From Actinomycetaceae bacterium (GTDB lineage: Bacteria; Actinomycetota; Actinomycetes; Actinomycetales; Actinomycetaceae): a DNA stretch of 64,000 bases. The stretch covers positions 670,296-734,295 of the forward strand of contig JAUNUK010000001.1 in NCBI GenBank assembly GCA_030538185.1, read 5' to 3'. Positions 1-8,476 of this stretch are shown here, piece after piece; the stretch's first letter is position 1; every line of letters starts with the position of its first letter. A program made the position numbers and the translations under genes. The notes beneath the pieces were generated by a model. The model did not search any database. It saw only the letters and a program-made list of their open reading frames with translations, and had not been told where the DNA came from.

Positions 1-24
1 TACTGCGCGATTATTTAGATTAGT

Positions 25-118
25 GCGGGCATGATTGCCCGCGCGGGCAGTGTTGAATTGCGCCGCGATAATCCGCGGCGCGGGCAGTATTGGATTGCGC
101 CGCGATAATCCGCGGCGC
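25..118. repeat. Array of three tandem GC-rich hairpin repeats
   Basis: Three consecutive hairpins are spaced about 36-37 bp apart. Hairpin 1 has arms at 25-30 and 37-42 with loop ATGATT. Hairpins 2 and 3 have 8-bp arms GCGCCGCG/CGCGGCGC at 60-67/74-81 and 97-104/111-118, both with loop ATAATC. Each hairpin is followed by a similar spacer (GGGCAGT.TTG.ATT). The stem sequence differs between unit 1 and units 2-3, yet pairing is kept in all three, which suggests the fold matters. The array may continue beyond the left edge. It resembles REP-type intergenic palindromes; the family is not recognised. Confidence 0.75.
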
Positions 119-125
119 GTCACTC

Positions 126-159
126 AAGCGAAGCGAAAAGCGCGGTTTCCGCTTCGCTT
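126..159. terminator. 10-bp inverted repeat, possible terminator
   Basis: A perfect 10-bp inverted repeat, AAGCGAAGCG (126-135) and CGCTTCGCTT (150-159), surrounds a 14-nt loop. It lies downstream of the leftward DUF7455 gene and could end its transcript. There is no clear T-run on either side, so a terminator role is only inferred. The rest of 1-245 shows no coding potential that I trust. Confidence 0.4.
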
Positions 160-245
160 TGATCGTGAGAGCTCTGGGCAGAGCCTGGGGTTGGAACTGT
201 GGGTGCGGCGCAATAGCAATAAGGGCGGTCTACACGCAATTAAAC

Positions 246-440
246 TCAGACGGCCGGGGCTAGGGCCTCGGTTGGGTCCAAGATCACTGCGCCGGATTCT
301 TTGAGGCTCTTTTGGTGGGCGCGCCCGTGGTGTGCACACATGAGAAGGTGATTTCCTGAGGGCAAGTTAATCTGGACGCGCGCCTGTGCTCCGCAAGCGT
401 CACAGCGGTCAGTTGCATCAAGTACCAATCTTGTCTCCAT
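246..440 (-). CDS. Small zinc-ribbon-like DUF7455 family protein
   Basis: This 64-residue product contains DRCDACGAQARV followed by a CAHHGRAH segment. That Cys/His arrangement matches the small actinobacterial family now called DUF7455, whose genes often sit beside topoisomerase IV genes, as here (parE starts 150 bp away, divergent). The CxxC and C..HH residues probably bind zinc; the function is unknown. The ATG at 440 was chosen because relatives start a few residues before the DRCD motif. An in-frame GTG at 455 would add five residues. Neither start has a well-spaced ribosome-binding site. Confidence 0.75.
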   Translation of the reverse strand: METRLVLDATDRCDACGAQARVQINLPSGNHLLMCAHHGRAHQKSLKESGAVILDPTEALAPAV

Positions 441-591
441 ACCTCTATACAACACGATCTAGCGATAAAACCCCATTCGGCACGTCATTGTTCGCCACTG
501 GCTAAACCAAGAGGGCCACGGCTGCGAGTCCAGGCACGCCGCTTAGGTCTCAATACCCAAAGAAGACGAGAACAACCTTAGGATGTAAACC

Positions 592-2703
592 GTGCCACCA
601 CCCACATCAGCAACCGAATACACCGCTCGACACCTATCTGTTCTGGAGGGCCTAGAGGCTGTGCGTAAGCGCCCGGCCATGTACATCGGCTCAACCGACC
701 AACGCGGACTTATGCACTGCCTGTGGGAGATTGTCGACAACGCAGTGGACGAGGCGCTAGAGGGCTTTTGTGACTCAATCGAGGTGGTTTTGCACCCGGA
801 TCACTCCGCAGAGGTGCGCGACAATGGCCGCGGTGTCCCCGTCGATGACGTGCCCGAGCTCGGCCTAAGTGGTGTTGAGGTCGTCTACACGAAACTGCAC
901 GCCGGTGGAAAATTTGGTGGCTCGTCCTACACATCTTCGGGCGGCTTACACGGTGTGGGCGCATCCGTGGTGAACGCGCTTTCAGCGCGCATGGATGTTG
1001 AGGTGGACCGCAACGGCGTCACGCACTACATGGCCTTTAGACGCGGAGAACCAGGTTCCTTCGACGACTCCAAAGAAAAAGTCCCCGGTTCGCCCTTTAC
1101 CCCCTTCACCGTGTCATCCAACCTGGAAAAAATTGGGAAAGTACCCAAAAAACGCACCGGCACCCGAGTTCGTTTCTGGGCAGATTTTCAAATATTCCCC
1201 AAAACTGTCGATTTTGACGTCGAGGCGCTCAAAGACCGCGCCAGACAAACCACGTTCCTGGTGCCGGGGCTCAGTATCACGGTCACAGACCAACGTACAG
1301 ACGAACCCTTCAGCGAAACTTTCATTTCCGAGGGCGGCATCGTTGATTATGTGAATTTTTTGGCCAAAGATGCCTCGGTGACTGACACCTGGAAAATAAC
1401 TGGCGAAGGCACCTATCTTGAAATGGTTCAGGTTCAAGATCCTAAAACCGGGCACCTGAGCCCCCAAGAGATTGAACGTACATGTGAGGTAGAAATTGCT
1501 TTGCGCTGGGGGATTGGCTACGACACAGTGGTCAAGTCCTTTGTCAATATTATTGCCACCCCAGTAGGGGGCACACATATCCAAGGTTTCGACGCGGCCT
1601 TGCTCAAAACCCTGCGAACAGAGATTCAGGCCAACTCTCGACGTTTGAAGCTGAACACTAAAGATCAGCGTGTGGAAAAAGATGACTGCATGGCAGGTAT
1701 GACGGCCATCGTCACAGTGCGTTTACCGGAACCAGAGTTTGAGGGCCAAACTAAAGAGGCATTGGGCACCGCTGCCGTACGCTCGATTGTGTCTAACGTC
1801 ATGTCCGAAGGGCTCACCCAGCGTCTGCGTTCAAAGAAACGTGACGATAAGGCTCAGACGATGGGCTTGCTTGAAAAGATTGTCGGCGAAATGCGCGCCC
1901 GTGTTGCTGCGCGCATGCATAAAGAGATCACCCGCAGGAAAAACGCCCTCGAAACTTCGTCTTTGCCCTCAAAACTGGCTGATTGTAGGAGTGACGAAGT
2001 TGATCGCTCTGAACTGTTCATCGTCGAGGGTGACTCAGCCTTGGGCACAGCCAAGGCCGCGCGCTCTTCTGATTTCCAAGCACTCTTGCCTATTAGGGGC
2101 AAGATTCTCAATGTCCAAAAGGCCTCTACCGCCGACATGTTGGCTAACGCCGAATGCGCTGCGATTATCCAGGTCATCGGTGCAGGCTCGGGACGCAGCT
2201 TCGATGTGGAACAAGCCAGATATGGCAAGGTCATTTTCATGACCGATGCCGATGTTGACGGGGCACACATTCGCACGCTCCTATTGACCTTGTTCTTCAG
2301 GTATATGCGCCCCATGATCGAAGCCGGACGCGTCTACGCGGCTGTCCCACCACTGCACCGAATTGAGGTTTCAGCCCAAGGTCGCAAACCCAGGGAATAC
2401 CGTTACACCTATTCAGAAACTGAATTGCACGAAGAATTAGCTGCCCTGGCTCGAACAGGTAGGAATTACAAAGAGCCGATCCAAAGGTATAAAGGACTAG
2501 GGGAGATGGACGCTGATCAATTGGCTGAAACAACCATGGATCCCCAACACCGAACACTCAGGAGGATCACCATTGAGGACGAGGCAGCCTTGGAGCAGGC
2601 ACAAGATATCTTTGAACTGCTTATGGGCTCGACGGTTGCCCCAAGAAAAGAGTTCATTGTTCAGGGCGCAACAAGCATTAGCCGTGACGCAATAGACGCC
2701 TGA
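592..2703 (+). CDS. parE: DNA topoisomerase IV subunit B (GyrB/ParE family)
   Basis: This is the ATPase subunit of a type IIA topoisomerase, which with ParC decatenates and relaxes DNA. The 703 residues show the GHKL ATPase motifs EIVDNAVDEA (Asn50), DNGRGVPVD and GGLHGVGASVVNAL. The transducer domain follows, then a TOPRIM domain with VEGDSA (near residue 479), PIRGKILNV and MTDADVDGAH (near 550), and the C-terminal QRYKGLGEM motif. The GTG start follows a TTAGGA site. Many actinobacteria carry this second gyrase-like pair besides gyrBA at oriC; the DUF7455 neighbour and the convergent parC support ParE. GyrB cannot be strictly excluded without the rest of the genome. Confidence 0.92.
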   Translation: MPPPTSATEYTARHLSVLEGLEAVRKRPAMYIGSTDQRGLMHCLWEIVDNAVDEALEGFCDSIEVVLHPDHSAEVRDNGRGVPVDDVPELGLSGVEVVYTKLHAGGKFGGSSYTSSGGLHGVGASVVNALSARMDVEVDRNGVTHYMAFRRGEPGSFDDSKEKVPGSPFTPFTVSSNLEKIGKVPKKRTGTRVRFWADFQIFPKTVDFDVEALKDRARQTTFLVPGLSITVTDQRTDEPFSETFISEGGIVDYVNFLAKDASVTDTWKITGEGTYLEMVQVQDPKTGHLSPQEIERTCEVEIALRWGIGYDTVVKSFVNIIATPVGGTHIQGFDAALLKTLRTEIQANSRRLKLNTKDQRVEKDDCMAGMTAIVTVRLPEPEFEGQTKEALGTAAVRSIVSNVMSEGLTQRLRSKKRDDKAQTMGLLEKIVGEMRARVAARMHKEITRRKNALETSSLPSKLADCRSDEVDRSELFIVEGDSALGTAKAARSSDFQALLPIRGKILNVQKASTADMLANAECAAIIQVIGAGSGRSFDVEQARYGKVIFMTDADVDGAHIRTLLLTLFFRYMRPMIEAGRVYAAVPPLHRIEVSAQGRKPREYRYTYSETELHEELAALARTGRNYKEPIQRYKGLGEMDADQLAETTMDPQHRTLRRITIEDEAALEQAQDIFELLMGSTVAPRKEFIVQGATSISRDAIDA

Positions 2704-2761
2704 TAGACGCAATAGTGAAAACAATTCTGACAGGGTACTTAGTCCCACGTATGATGTCCTC

Positions 2762-3784
2762 ATGACTCTTGCCCTGATTCAACGCCTACCGCACGATGCG
2801 GTGGCTGAAATGCCCGGCGCCCATCTCGGATTGTCCTGGACTCCGATGAGCGCCGGTGAGGCAGGCGAGCTATGCCATTTTATTCATGAGGTTGAAATGC
2901 ACGACAACCTCAGGGTGGGTACCTTGCCCACTGGATGTCACGGTGTTGTCAAAGCGGTTTTGGCGGGGTCTGGCGATTTTCTCGTGGGGCGTAACCGCAA
3001 CGGAGTGTTGAGCGCCTGTGCTTACGTCTTGTGCTCGATCGAGGAAGACAGCGCCCTGGTGCATATTAATGCCTGGACAAGCCCCAGATGGCGAGGCGTG
3101 GGTATTGGTAGAGCCGTATTGAACTGGCAGTTGGGGCGCGCTTCAGAACTAATTTTGACATCATGTAATCCCGAAGCCGTTGCCCATGCCAGCATTGGGA
3201 CATTCGTAGAAGAGCAAGTCACGTCCCGCAGACGGATTTTATTGGCCGCCGGATTCTCGGCGCGCCGTGTCTTTCGAATCATGTCCAAGCAGATAGACAG
3301 TGAAGAACCCATTAAGGAACTGCCCCAGGGCTACGCTCTCCACACGTGGGATGACCGCTACCTAGATGACATCAGACAGTGCCACCTGGAAGCCTTCATG
3401 GAAGGACACTGGGGAGGGCACGTCAGGGCATCTCACTGGTGGAACGAAGCTATTGAAAATATGGACAAAGAACTATCCGCCCTCGTACTCGATGGTGCGG
3501 GAAAACCTGCCGGATACTTGATTGCTTCACGTAAAGCCCGCCTGGATACACAGCCACAACAAATCGAAGGCTGGGTGGAACTGCTTGGGGTGGCCCCAGA
3601 CTCCAGGCGGCTTGGTTTAGGGTCCATACTCCTTGGTCACTACCACAAAACACTATTTGACAAGGGGATACCGAGTTCAGGTTTAAGCGTGGACACGGAA
3701 AGCCCCACCCAGGCCGAAGTTCTTTACCAACAGTGGGGATATAGGGCACGGGGGGAAGAACTCTACTACGCTTTAGACTTGTGA
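2762..3784 (+). CDS. Tandem-GNAT N-acetyltransferase, copy 1
   Basis: This 340-residue protein consists of two GNAT acetyltransferase domains. The first carries the acetyl-CoA loop RWRGVGIGRAVLNW (about residues 113-126). The second carries DSRRLGLGSILLGHY near residue 280. Two-domain GNATs include mycothiol synthase and antibiotic or amine acetyltransferases; the substrate cannot be read from sequence. Its stop overlaps the next gene's GTG start by four bases (GTGA). The two proteins share layout and N-terminal pattern (LGLSWTPM and TGLKWSPL, then an E.QDN-type segment), so they are tandem paralogues. The start has only a weak ribosome-binding site. Confidence 0.85.
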   Translation: MTLALIQRLPHDAVAEMPGAHLGLSWTPMSAGEAGELCHFIHEVEMHDNLRVGTLPTGCHGVVKAVLAGSGDFLVGRNRNGVLSACAYVLCSIEEDSALVHINAWTSPRWRGVGIGRAVLNWQLGRASELILTSCNPEAVAHASIGTFVEEQVTSRRRILLAAGFSARRVFRIMSKQIDSEEPIKELPQGYALHTWDDRYLDDIRQCHLEAFMEGHWGGHVRASHWWNEAIENMDKELSALVLDGAGKPAGYLIASRKARLDTQPQQIEGWVELLGVAPDSRRLGLGSILLGHYHKTLFDKGIPSSGLSVDTESPTQAEVLYQQWGYRARGEELYYALDL

Positions 3785-4764
3785 ACCTCCCGATGTCGAC
3801 CGGCCTGAAATGGTCGCCCCTACACCAGGAGTCCCTCTCTGCGCTCACACGGCTGATCGACCGGATGGAACGACAGGACAATCCGCCCTACCGGACATCA
3901 ACCACTGAAGTGGATGAGATGTTCTCCTCTCCCCACCCCAGCAGCGCCCTGGGAGGTTGGGACGCTGACGGTCAATTGAGGGCATATGGTTTTGTCCGTT
4001 TACAACCAGGTCTTGTCACCCAAGCAATCTGTGCAGGTGGAGTTGATCCCATGTGGCGTAATCGCGGGGTTGGCAAGGCGATCCTTCGGTGGGAAGTGGC
4101 TGCAGCGCGAGAGATATTAATCGCTTCACCTGCTCCCACACAGATTGTCATGTACGTGGATGGCACCTCATCCGGATTTGCACAACGCCTTGTCGAAGAA
4201 GGATTTACGCCGCGGCGTACCTTTACCGAGCTTCGAAGACCCGTTGAACCAGATGTCGAGATTGTCGAACCTGGGCGCTATCTATCAGTCGTGCCTTGGT
4301 CACAAGACCTTGATGATCAGGTTATGCGTGCTCACAATAAGCTCTTGGCTGAGATTTCAGGGACACCCGAGGTCCACACAGGGGAATGGCTCACATCCGG
4401 GACTTTTTTTGCCCCCGAATGGTCTTTTGTTGTGCTCGACAAATCCACAGATCGCACACGCGTGGCAGGCTATCTCATGTCCGGACGCTACGAACAGGAT
4501 TGGGCTGCACTGGGGTGGAAAGAAGGGTACACCGAGATTTTGGGGGTGCTACCAGATTGGCGTGACACATCAACAGCATTGGCATTAGTCACATCAGCTA
4601 TGAAGGCATACGCCGAGGGCGGCATGGAATACGCTGCGGTGGGATTGGCTGCCGATAACACAACGGGTGTGGCCGATATTTACTCGCAGTTGGGGTATTC
4701 CTTTGTTGGCACGTCAACCATGTGGGTCATCGACAACACCACAGGCGCTACCCCACAGCAGTAA
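3781..4764 (+). CDS. Tandem-GNAT N-acetyltransferase, copy 2
   Basis: This 327-residue paralogue of the preceding gene also has two GNAT domains. The N-terminal one keeps a good acetyl-CoA loop (WRNRGVGKAILRWE, near residues 85-98). The equivalent loop of the C-terminal domain (PDWRDTSTALALV) lacks the glycines, so that half may not bind acetyl-CoA. It is translationally coupled to copy 1 through a GTGA overlap; an ATG four codons later (3793) is an alternative start. Its last 17 bp overlap the 3' end of the convergent parC. Substrate unknown. Confidence 0.82.
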   Translation: MNLPMSTGLKWSPLHQESLSALTRLIDRMERQDNPPYRTSTTEVDEMFSSPHPSSALGGWDADGQLRAYGFVRLQPGLVTQAICAGGVDPMWRNRGVGKAILRWEVAAAREILIASPAPTQIVMYVDGTSSGFAQRLVEEGFTPRRTFTELRRPVEPDVEIVEPGRYLSVVPWSQDLDDQVMRAHNKLLAEISGTPEVHTGEWLTSGTFFAPEWSFVVLDKSTDRTRVAGYLMSGRYEQDWAALGWKEGYTEILGVLPDWRDTSTALALVTSAMKAYAEGGMEYAAVGLAADNTTGVADIYSQLGYSFVGTSTMWVIDNTTGATPQQ

Positions 4765-7213
4765 TCGTGTAGCCAATGGAAGTGCCTGAGGCATCGCGCC
4801 TTTCATCTACCTCGGGCAAATCGATGGGATCGTCGTTGCGAGACATTGCATGCGCAGGGGCAAGTCCCACCCAGGCCAGGGCCAAAGAGTCCTCTCCCTT
4901 CAAGAAGCGGTGCGCCCGCACCCCCTGTGAGCCTCTGCCCTTTGCGGGATAACGGTCCAGAGGGGAGACCTTGACAGAGGTTTGGGTTGGTGTCAGCAGG
5001 CCATCGGATGCTTGTGCGACGCTCACGACAACGCAGGCAGAGATATCAACCTCAGGGACAATACAGCCACTGATGACGAAGCTGCCCGGACGTAAACTCA
5101 TACCGATGACGCCTCTTGCAGCGCGTCCCTGGGGGCGCACAACATCGGCCGAGGTGCGCAACAGCTGGGCATCGTTGCTCACCATGACGAAGTGAGAGTC
5201 AGGTCCACCGTGGCCTGCGCCAACGACAGTATCGCCGTCTTCTAAAATGATCACTGGAATACGGTCCCAGGTACCGGGTAGCTCCATCCTTACCCGTTTT
5301 ATCGTCCCACCCTTTGTTATGAGAGCCACGGGTGGGGCGTTTTCATCCAGGTCAACCAAGGCGACAGCTTCTTCACCTGCCTCGAAATCACCCAAACTCA
5401 AGACAGTGAGACTACCCATGAAGCTCTGCCCTTCGTTGAGGCGAGGGATCAGGGGTGCATCCGAGGCGTGGATCTTGACCAAGAATCCCGTATTTGTGAT
5501 CACCCCAATGGTGGAGCGAACACTTGTTACCAATTCGCTGGCGGCCGCATCTTCACGTTGTCTTGGTCCGGTGCGCGAGACGCTATCGGCATCTTGCAGT
5601 CGGCAGATACCGCCCTTTGGAGTCAAGATGACCCGACACGGGTCATCAGGAACCTCAAGTGCAGTGGCAGTATTGCGTTTCGTGCCCAAGATTGGGGCCG
5701 TTGCTTCTTGAGAGGCAGCGACAATCCCTGAGGTTTGTTCGTCTATCAGCACTGTTCGGCGTGGGGTCCCCAGGGCGAGGGATGTTTCCTCTAATTCCTC
5801 TCGGACTACATTCTTCAACGCCTGCTCAGAGGCCAATATGGCCTTCAACTCGGCAATGGCTGCCTGAAGCTGTGATTTTTCGGTTTCCAATTCGATAATT
5901 GAAAACTTGGTTAAACGACGTAGACGCAGTTCAAGTATGTATTCCGACTGTGCTTCACTGAGATCAAAGACGTCCATTAAGCGGGTCTTGGCCGCTGCTG
6001 AATCATCGGAGGAACGGATCACTTGGATGACTTCATCAATATTTAGTACGGCCACAAGCAGGCCATCGACCAGATGTAGGCGTTCTTGTTTCTTTGCCAG
6101 ACGGAAACTGGAACGCCTGCGGGTGACCTCCAGGCGGTGATCTAAGAAGACCTCGAGCATGGGTTTGAGCCCCAAAGTTTGGGGCTGTCCATCGACGAGA
6201 GACACTGCGTTAATGCCAAAGGATTCTTCCAAAGGCGTGTGTTTATACAGCTGCTCCAAGACCGCTTCGGGCTGTATCCCTTGCTTGATCTCAACCACCA
6301 AACGCATGCCATGATGCCTGTCAGACAGATCTGAGACACCTGAGATGCCGCGAATCTTGCCGGAAGAAACGCCTTCCTTAATCTTTTCAATCACCCGCTC
6401 TGGTCCCACCAAATAGGGCAACTCTGTCAAGACGATCCCCCGCTTACGAGCCGAAATACCCTCCACTTGGGCGCGCGCTCGTGTCCGAAAGATGCCTCGG
6501 CCTCCTGAGTAAGCCTCTGCAATACCGTCAAGGCCCACAATAATTCCGCCCTCGGGGAAATCTGGGCCGGGGATGAAGCGCATGAGGTCTTCTAGGCTGG
6601 CTTCAGGGTTATCAAGCAGGTGGACACAAGCAGAGATGACCTCTGAAAGGTTATGGGGAGGGATGTTGGTGGCCATCCCGACTGCGATACCGCTGGCTCC
6701 ATTGACTAAAAGATTGGGGAAAGCTGCAGGCAACACCTGGGGCTGCATGTATTGGTTGTCATAGTTTGGAACAAAATCGACCGTGTCTTCGTCGAGGTCT
6801 GCCCCTAAGAACATGGAAGCCTTGGACAAGCGGACCTCGGTGTAGCGAGGTGCAGCAGGTCCGTTGTCCAGGGAGCCAAAGTTTCCATGTCCATCAATGA
6901 GAGGGATCCTCATGGTGAAAGGTTGGGCCAAACGCACCAAAGCGTCGTAGATTGCCGCATCCCCATGTGGGTGCAGCTTTCCCATGACGTCACCGATGAC
7001 GCGCGAAGACTTCACATGTCCTTTATCTGGGGTTAAGCCCATGCGTTGCATCTGGAAGACAATGCGTCGCTGCACTGGCTTCAGGCCGTCTCTCGCATCA
7101 GGCAGGGCACGCGAATAGATAACCGAATACGCGTACTCCAGGAATGACCCTTTCATCTCGGCACTGATGTCGGTGTCGATAATCTCTTCTTTAACTGCGC
7201 GTTCTTGGGCCAT
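4748..7213 (-). CDS. parC: DNA topoisomerase IV subunit A (GyrA/ParC family)
   Basis: This is the DNA-cleaving partner of ParE. The 821-residue form starts MAQERAVKEE and enters the winged-helix core with ARDGLKPVQRRI. The active-site tyrosine lies in APRYTEVRL (Tyr124). In the quinolone-determining region, HPHGDAAIYDA has Ala86 where E. coli GyrA has Ser83; Asp90 matches Asp87. The C-terminal part has the repeating pattern of the beta-pinwheel DNA-wrapping domain. The frame is open upstream to 7342, but that extension is not family-like and would overlap the divergent gene at 7295, so I chose the ATG at 7213. It converges on the GNAT pair. Confidence 0.92.
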   Translation of the reverse strand: MAQERAVKEEIIDTDISAEMKGSFLEYAYSVIYSRALPDARDGLKPVQRRIVFQMQRMGLTPDKGHVKSSRVIGDVMGKLHPHGDAAIYDALVRLAQPFTMRIPLIDGHGNFGSLDNGPAAPRYTEVRLSKASMFLGADLDEDTVDFVPNYDNQYMQPQVLPAAFPNLLVNGASGIAVGMATNIPPHNLSEVISACVHLLDNPEASLEDLMRFIPGPDFPEGGIIVGLDGIAEAYSGGRGIFRTRARAQVEGISARKRGIVLTELPYLVGPERVIEKIKEGVSSGKIRGISGVSDLSDRHHGMRLVVEIKQGIQPEAVLEQLYKHTPLEESFGINAVSLVDGQPQTLGLKPMLEVFLDHRLEVTRRRSSFRLAKKQERLHLVDGLLVAVLNIDEVIQVIRSSDDSAAAKTRLMDVFDLSEAQSEYILELRLRRLTKFSIIELETEKSQLQAAIAELKAILASEQALKNVVREELEETSLALGTPRRTVLIDEQTSGIVAASQEATAPILGTKRNTATALEVPDDPCRVILTPKGGICRLQDADSVSRTGPRQREDAAASELVTSVRSTIGVITNTGFLVKIHASDAPLIPRLNEGQSFMGSLTVLSLGDFEAGEEAVALVDLDENAPPVALITKGGTIKRVRMELPGTWDRIPVIILEDGDTVVGAGHGGPDSHFVMVSNDAQLLRTSADVVRPQGRAARGVIGMSLRPGSFVISGCIVPEVDISACVVVSVAQASDGLLTPTQTSVKVSPLDRYPAKGRGSQGVRAHRFLKGEDSLALAWVGLAPAHAMSRNDDPIDLPEVDERRDASGTSIGYTITAVG

Positions 7214-7294
7214 AATCCAATCTTTAGCGATAAGGGCCTCCAGCGTGTGTTGCGACTCGCCGGAGACCTTCTTCACTGGTGAGACAATGGACTC

Positions 7295-8476
7295 ATGACT
7301 GCCTTTTCGCCACCTGCCATGCCCCGCGATTTTGTTACCCACGCGGACCTACAAGGGCGAAGGGTCTGGCAGATTCTTCCGGCTGCCCTGAGTGCTGTTC
7401 CAGCATTGCAAGGCCTGTCTTTCCCGGGTGCCTCTACGGGGGAGCACGATTCTTGGGATTTCCCGCAAGCCCAAAGGGTTTGTGTGGCACTGATTGATGG
7501 CATGGGGTGGCACATGCTAAACGAGCGCTTGGCCTACGCTCCGTTCCTACGTCAAGAACTGCGTAACCAGGTGCGTGACCTGAATGCCTACACCTGCGTT
7601 CCCTCAACGACCGCCTCAGCCATTACCTCGATCACCGTTGGTCGTGGACCCGGGCAAACCAATATGCTCGGGTACCAGGTGCGCGATCCGAAAACAGCTG
7701 AGGTTTTTTCGCTTATTTCTTTCGAGGACGCACCGTGCGAACCGGAGATTTTTCAACCGCACCCCACCTTGTTTGAAACCCTGGTGGCCGCAGGTTTTAC
7801 CTCAGATGTTTTGGGGCCAAAGAAATTTATCGGTAGAGGACTGACCAGGACTTCCCTGCGAGGGGCCAGGTACGTGACCAGTGAAACCCTGGATGCGCGC
7901 ATAGCTTGTGCCCTGGATGCCTCCTACAAGGGGACAACCTTGACCTATTTTTATTGGGCCGAACTGGATCACGTAGGGCACAGCCGCGGGTGGAAAAGTG
8001 AGGAGTGGGCGCACGAACTGGAAGTGCTAAGCAGTGGCTTGGAACAGTTGGCCAAAGGGTTAGCACCTGGAACTTTATTGATTGTGACGGCAGATCACGG
8101 CATGGTCGACACGGATCCTTCCACCCGTTTTGACCTTGCAAGCAAGCCTGAGATAGCCCAGTCGGTTGAGGCAGTTGCAGGCGAGCCCAGGGCCTTACAA
8201 ATTTTTACGAGGGCGGGGCATGGCTCACAGGTTAAATCCCTGCTAAAACAGTGGTTGGGAGACCTCGCCCTCGTCCTTGATAGAAATGAAACCGCCTTGC
8301 TCATTGGCGAGGTTGCACGTCCAGAAATTTTGGGGGATGTGTGCGTATTCATGTCTGGCAATGCGGTTTTAGTGGATTCGCGGTTCCATTCTGCGAAAGC
8401 TATGGAGCTGCCCGGGGTCCACGGATCCTTAACTGAGGCAGAGATGTGTGTGCCTGCCTTGAGTATTTTGGTTTAG
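7295..8476 (+). CDS. Alkaline-phosphatase-superfamily nucleotide pyrophosphatase/phosphodiesterase
   Basis: This 393-residue cytosolic protein belongs to the alkaline phosphatase/type I phosphodiesterase superfamily. Metal-site motifs are visible in order: ALIDGMGWHML (first Asp), CVPSTTASAITSITVG (the Thr nucleophile region), AELDHVGHSRGW (Asp and His ligands) and VTADHGMVD (Asp-His pair). No signal peptide is seen. Homologues commonly lie between parC and sepH in actinobacteria. Substrate is unknown. It starts 81 bp from the divergent parC; an internal ATG at 7319 is also possible. The stop overlaps the sepH stop by four bases. Confidence 0.85.
   Translation: MTAFSPPAMPRDFVTHADLQGRRVWQILPAALSAVPALQGLSFPGASTGEHDSWDFPQAQRVCVALIDGMGWHMLNERLAYAPFLRQELRNQVRDLNAYTCVPSTTASAITSITVGRGPGQTNMLGYQVRDPKTAEVFSLISFEDAPCEPEIFQPHPTLFETLVAAGFTSDVLGPKKFIGRGLTRTSLRGARYVTSETLDARIACALDASYKGTTLTYFYWAELDHVGHSRGWKSEEWAHELEVLSSGLEQLAKGLAPGTLLIVTADHGMVDTDPSTRFDLASKPEIAQSVEAVAGEPRALQIFTRAGHGSQVKSLLKQWLGDLALVLDRNETALLIGEVARPEILGDVCVFMSGNAVLVDSRFHSAKAMELPGVHGSLTEAEMCVPALSILV

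Noticed and set aside
41-114. 37-bp repeats taken as a CRISPR array
   Set aside because: The units are tandem with no unique spacers, and no cas genes are present in the window.
7214-7342. Longer N-terminus for ParC
   Set aside because: The extra 43 residues are unlike the family and would overlap the start of the divergent gene at 7295.
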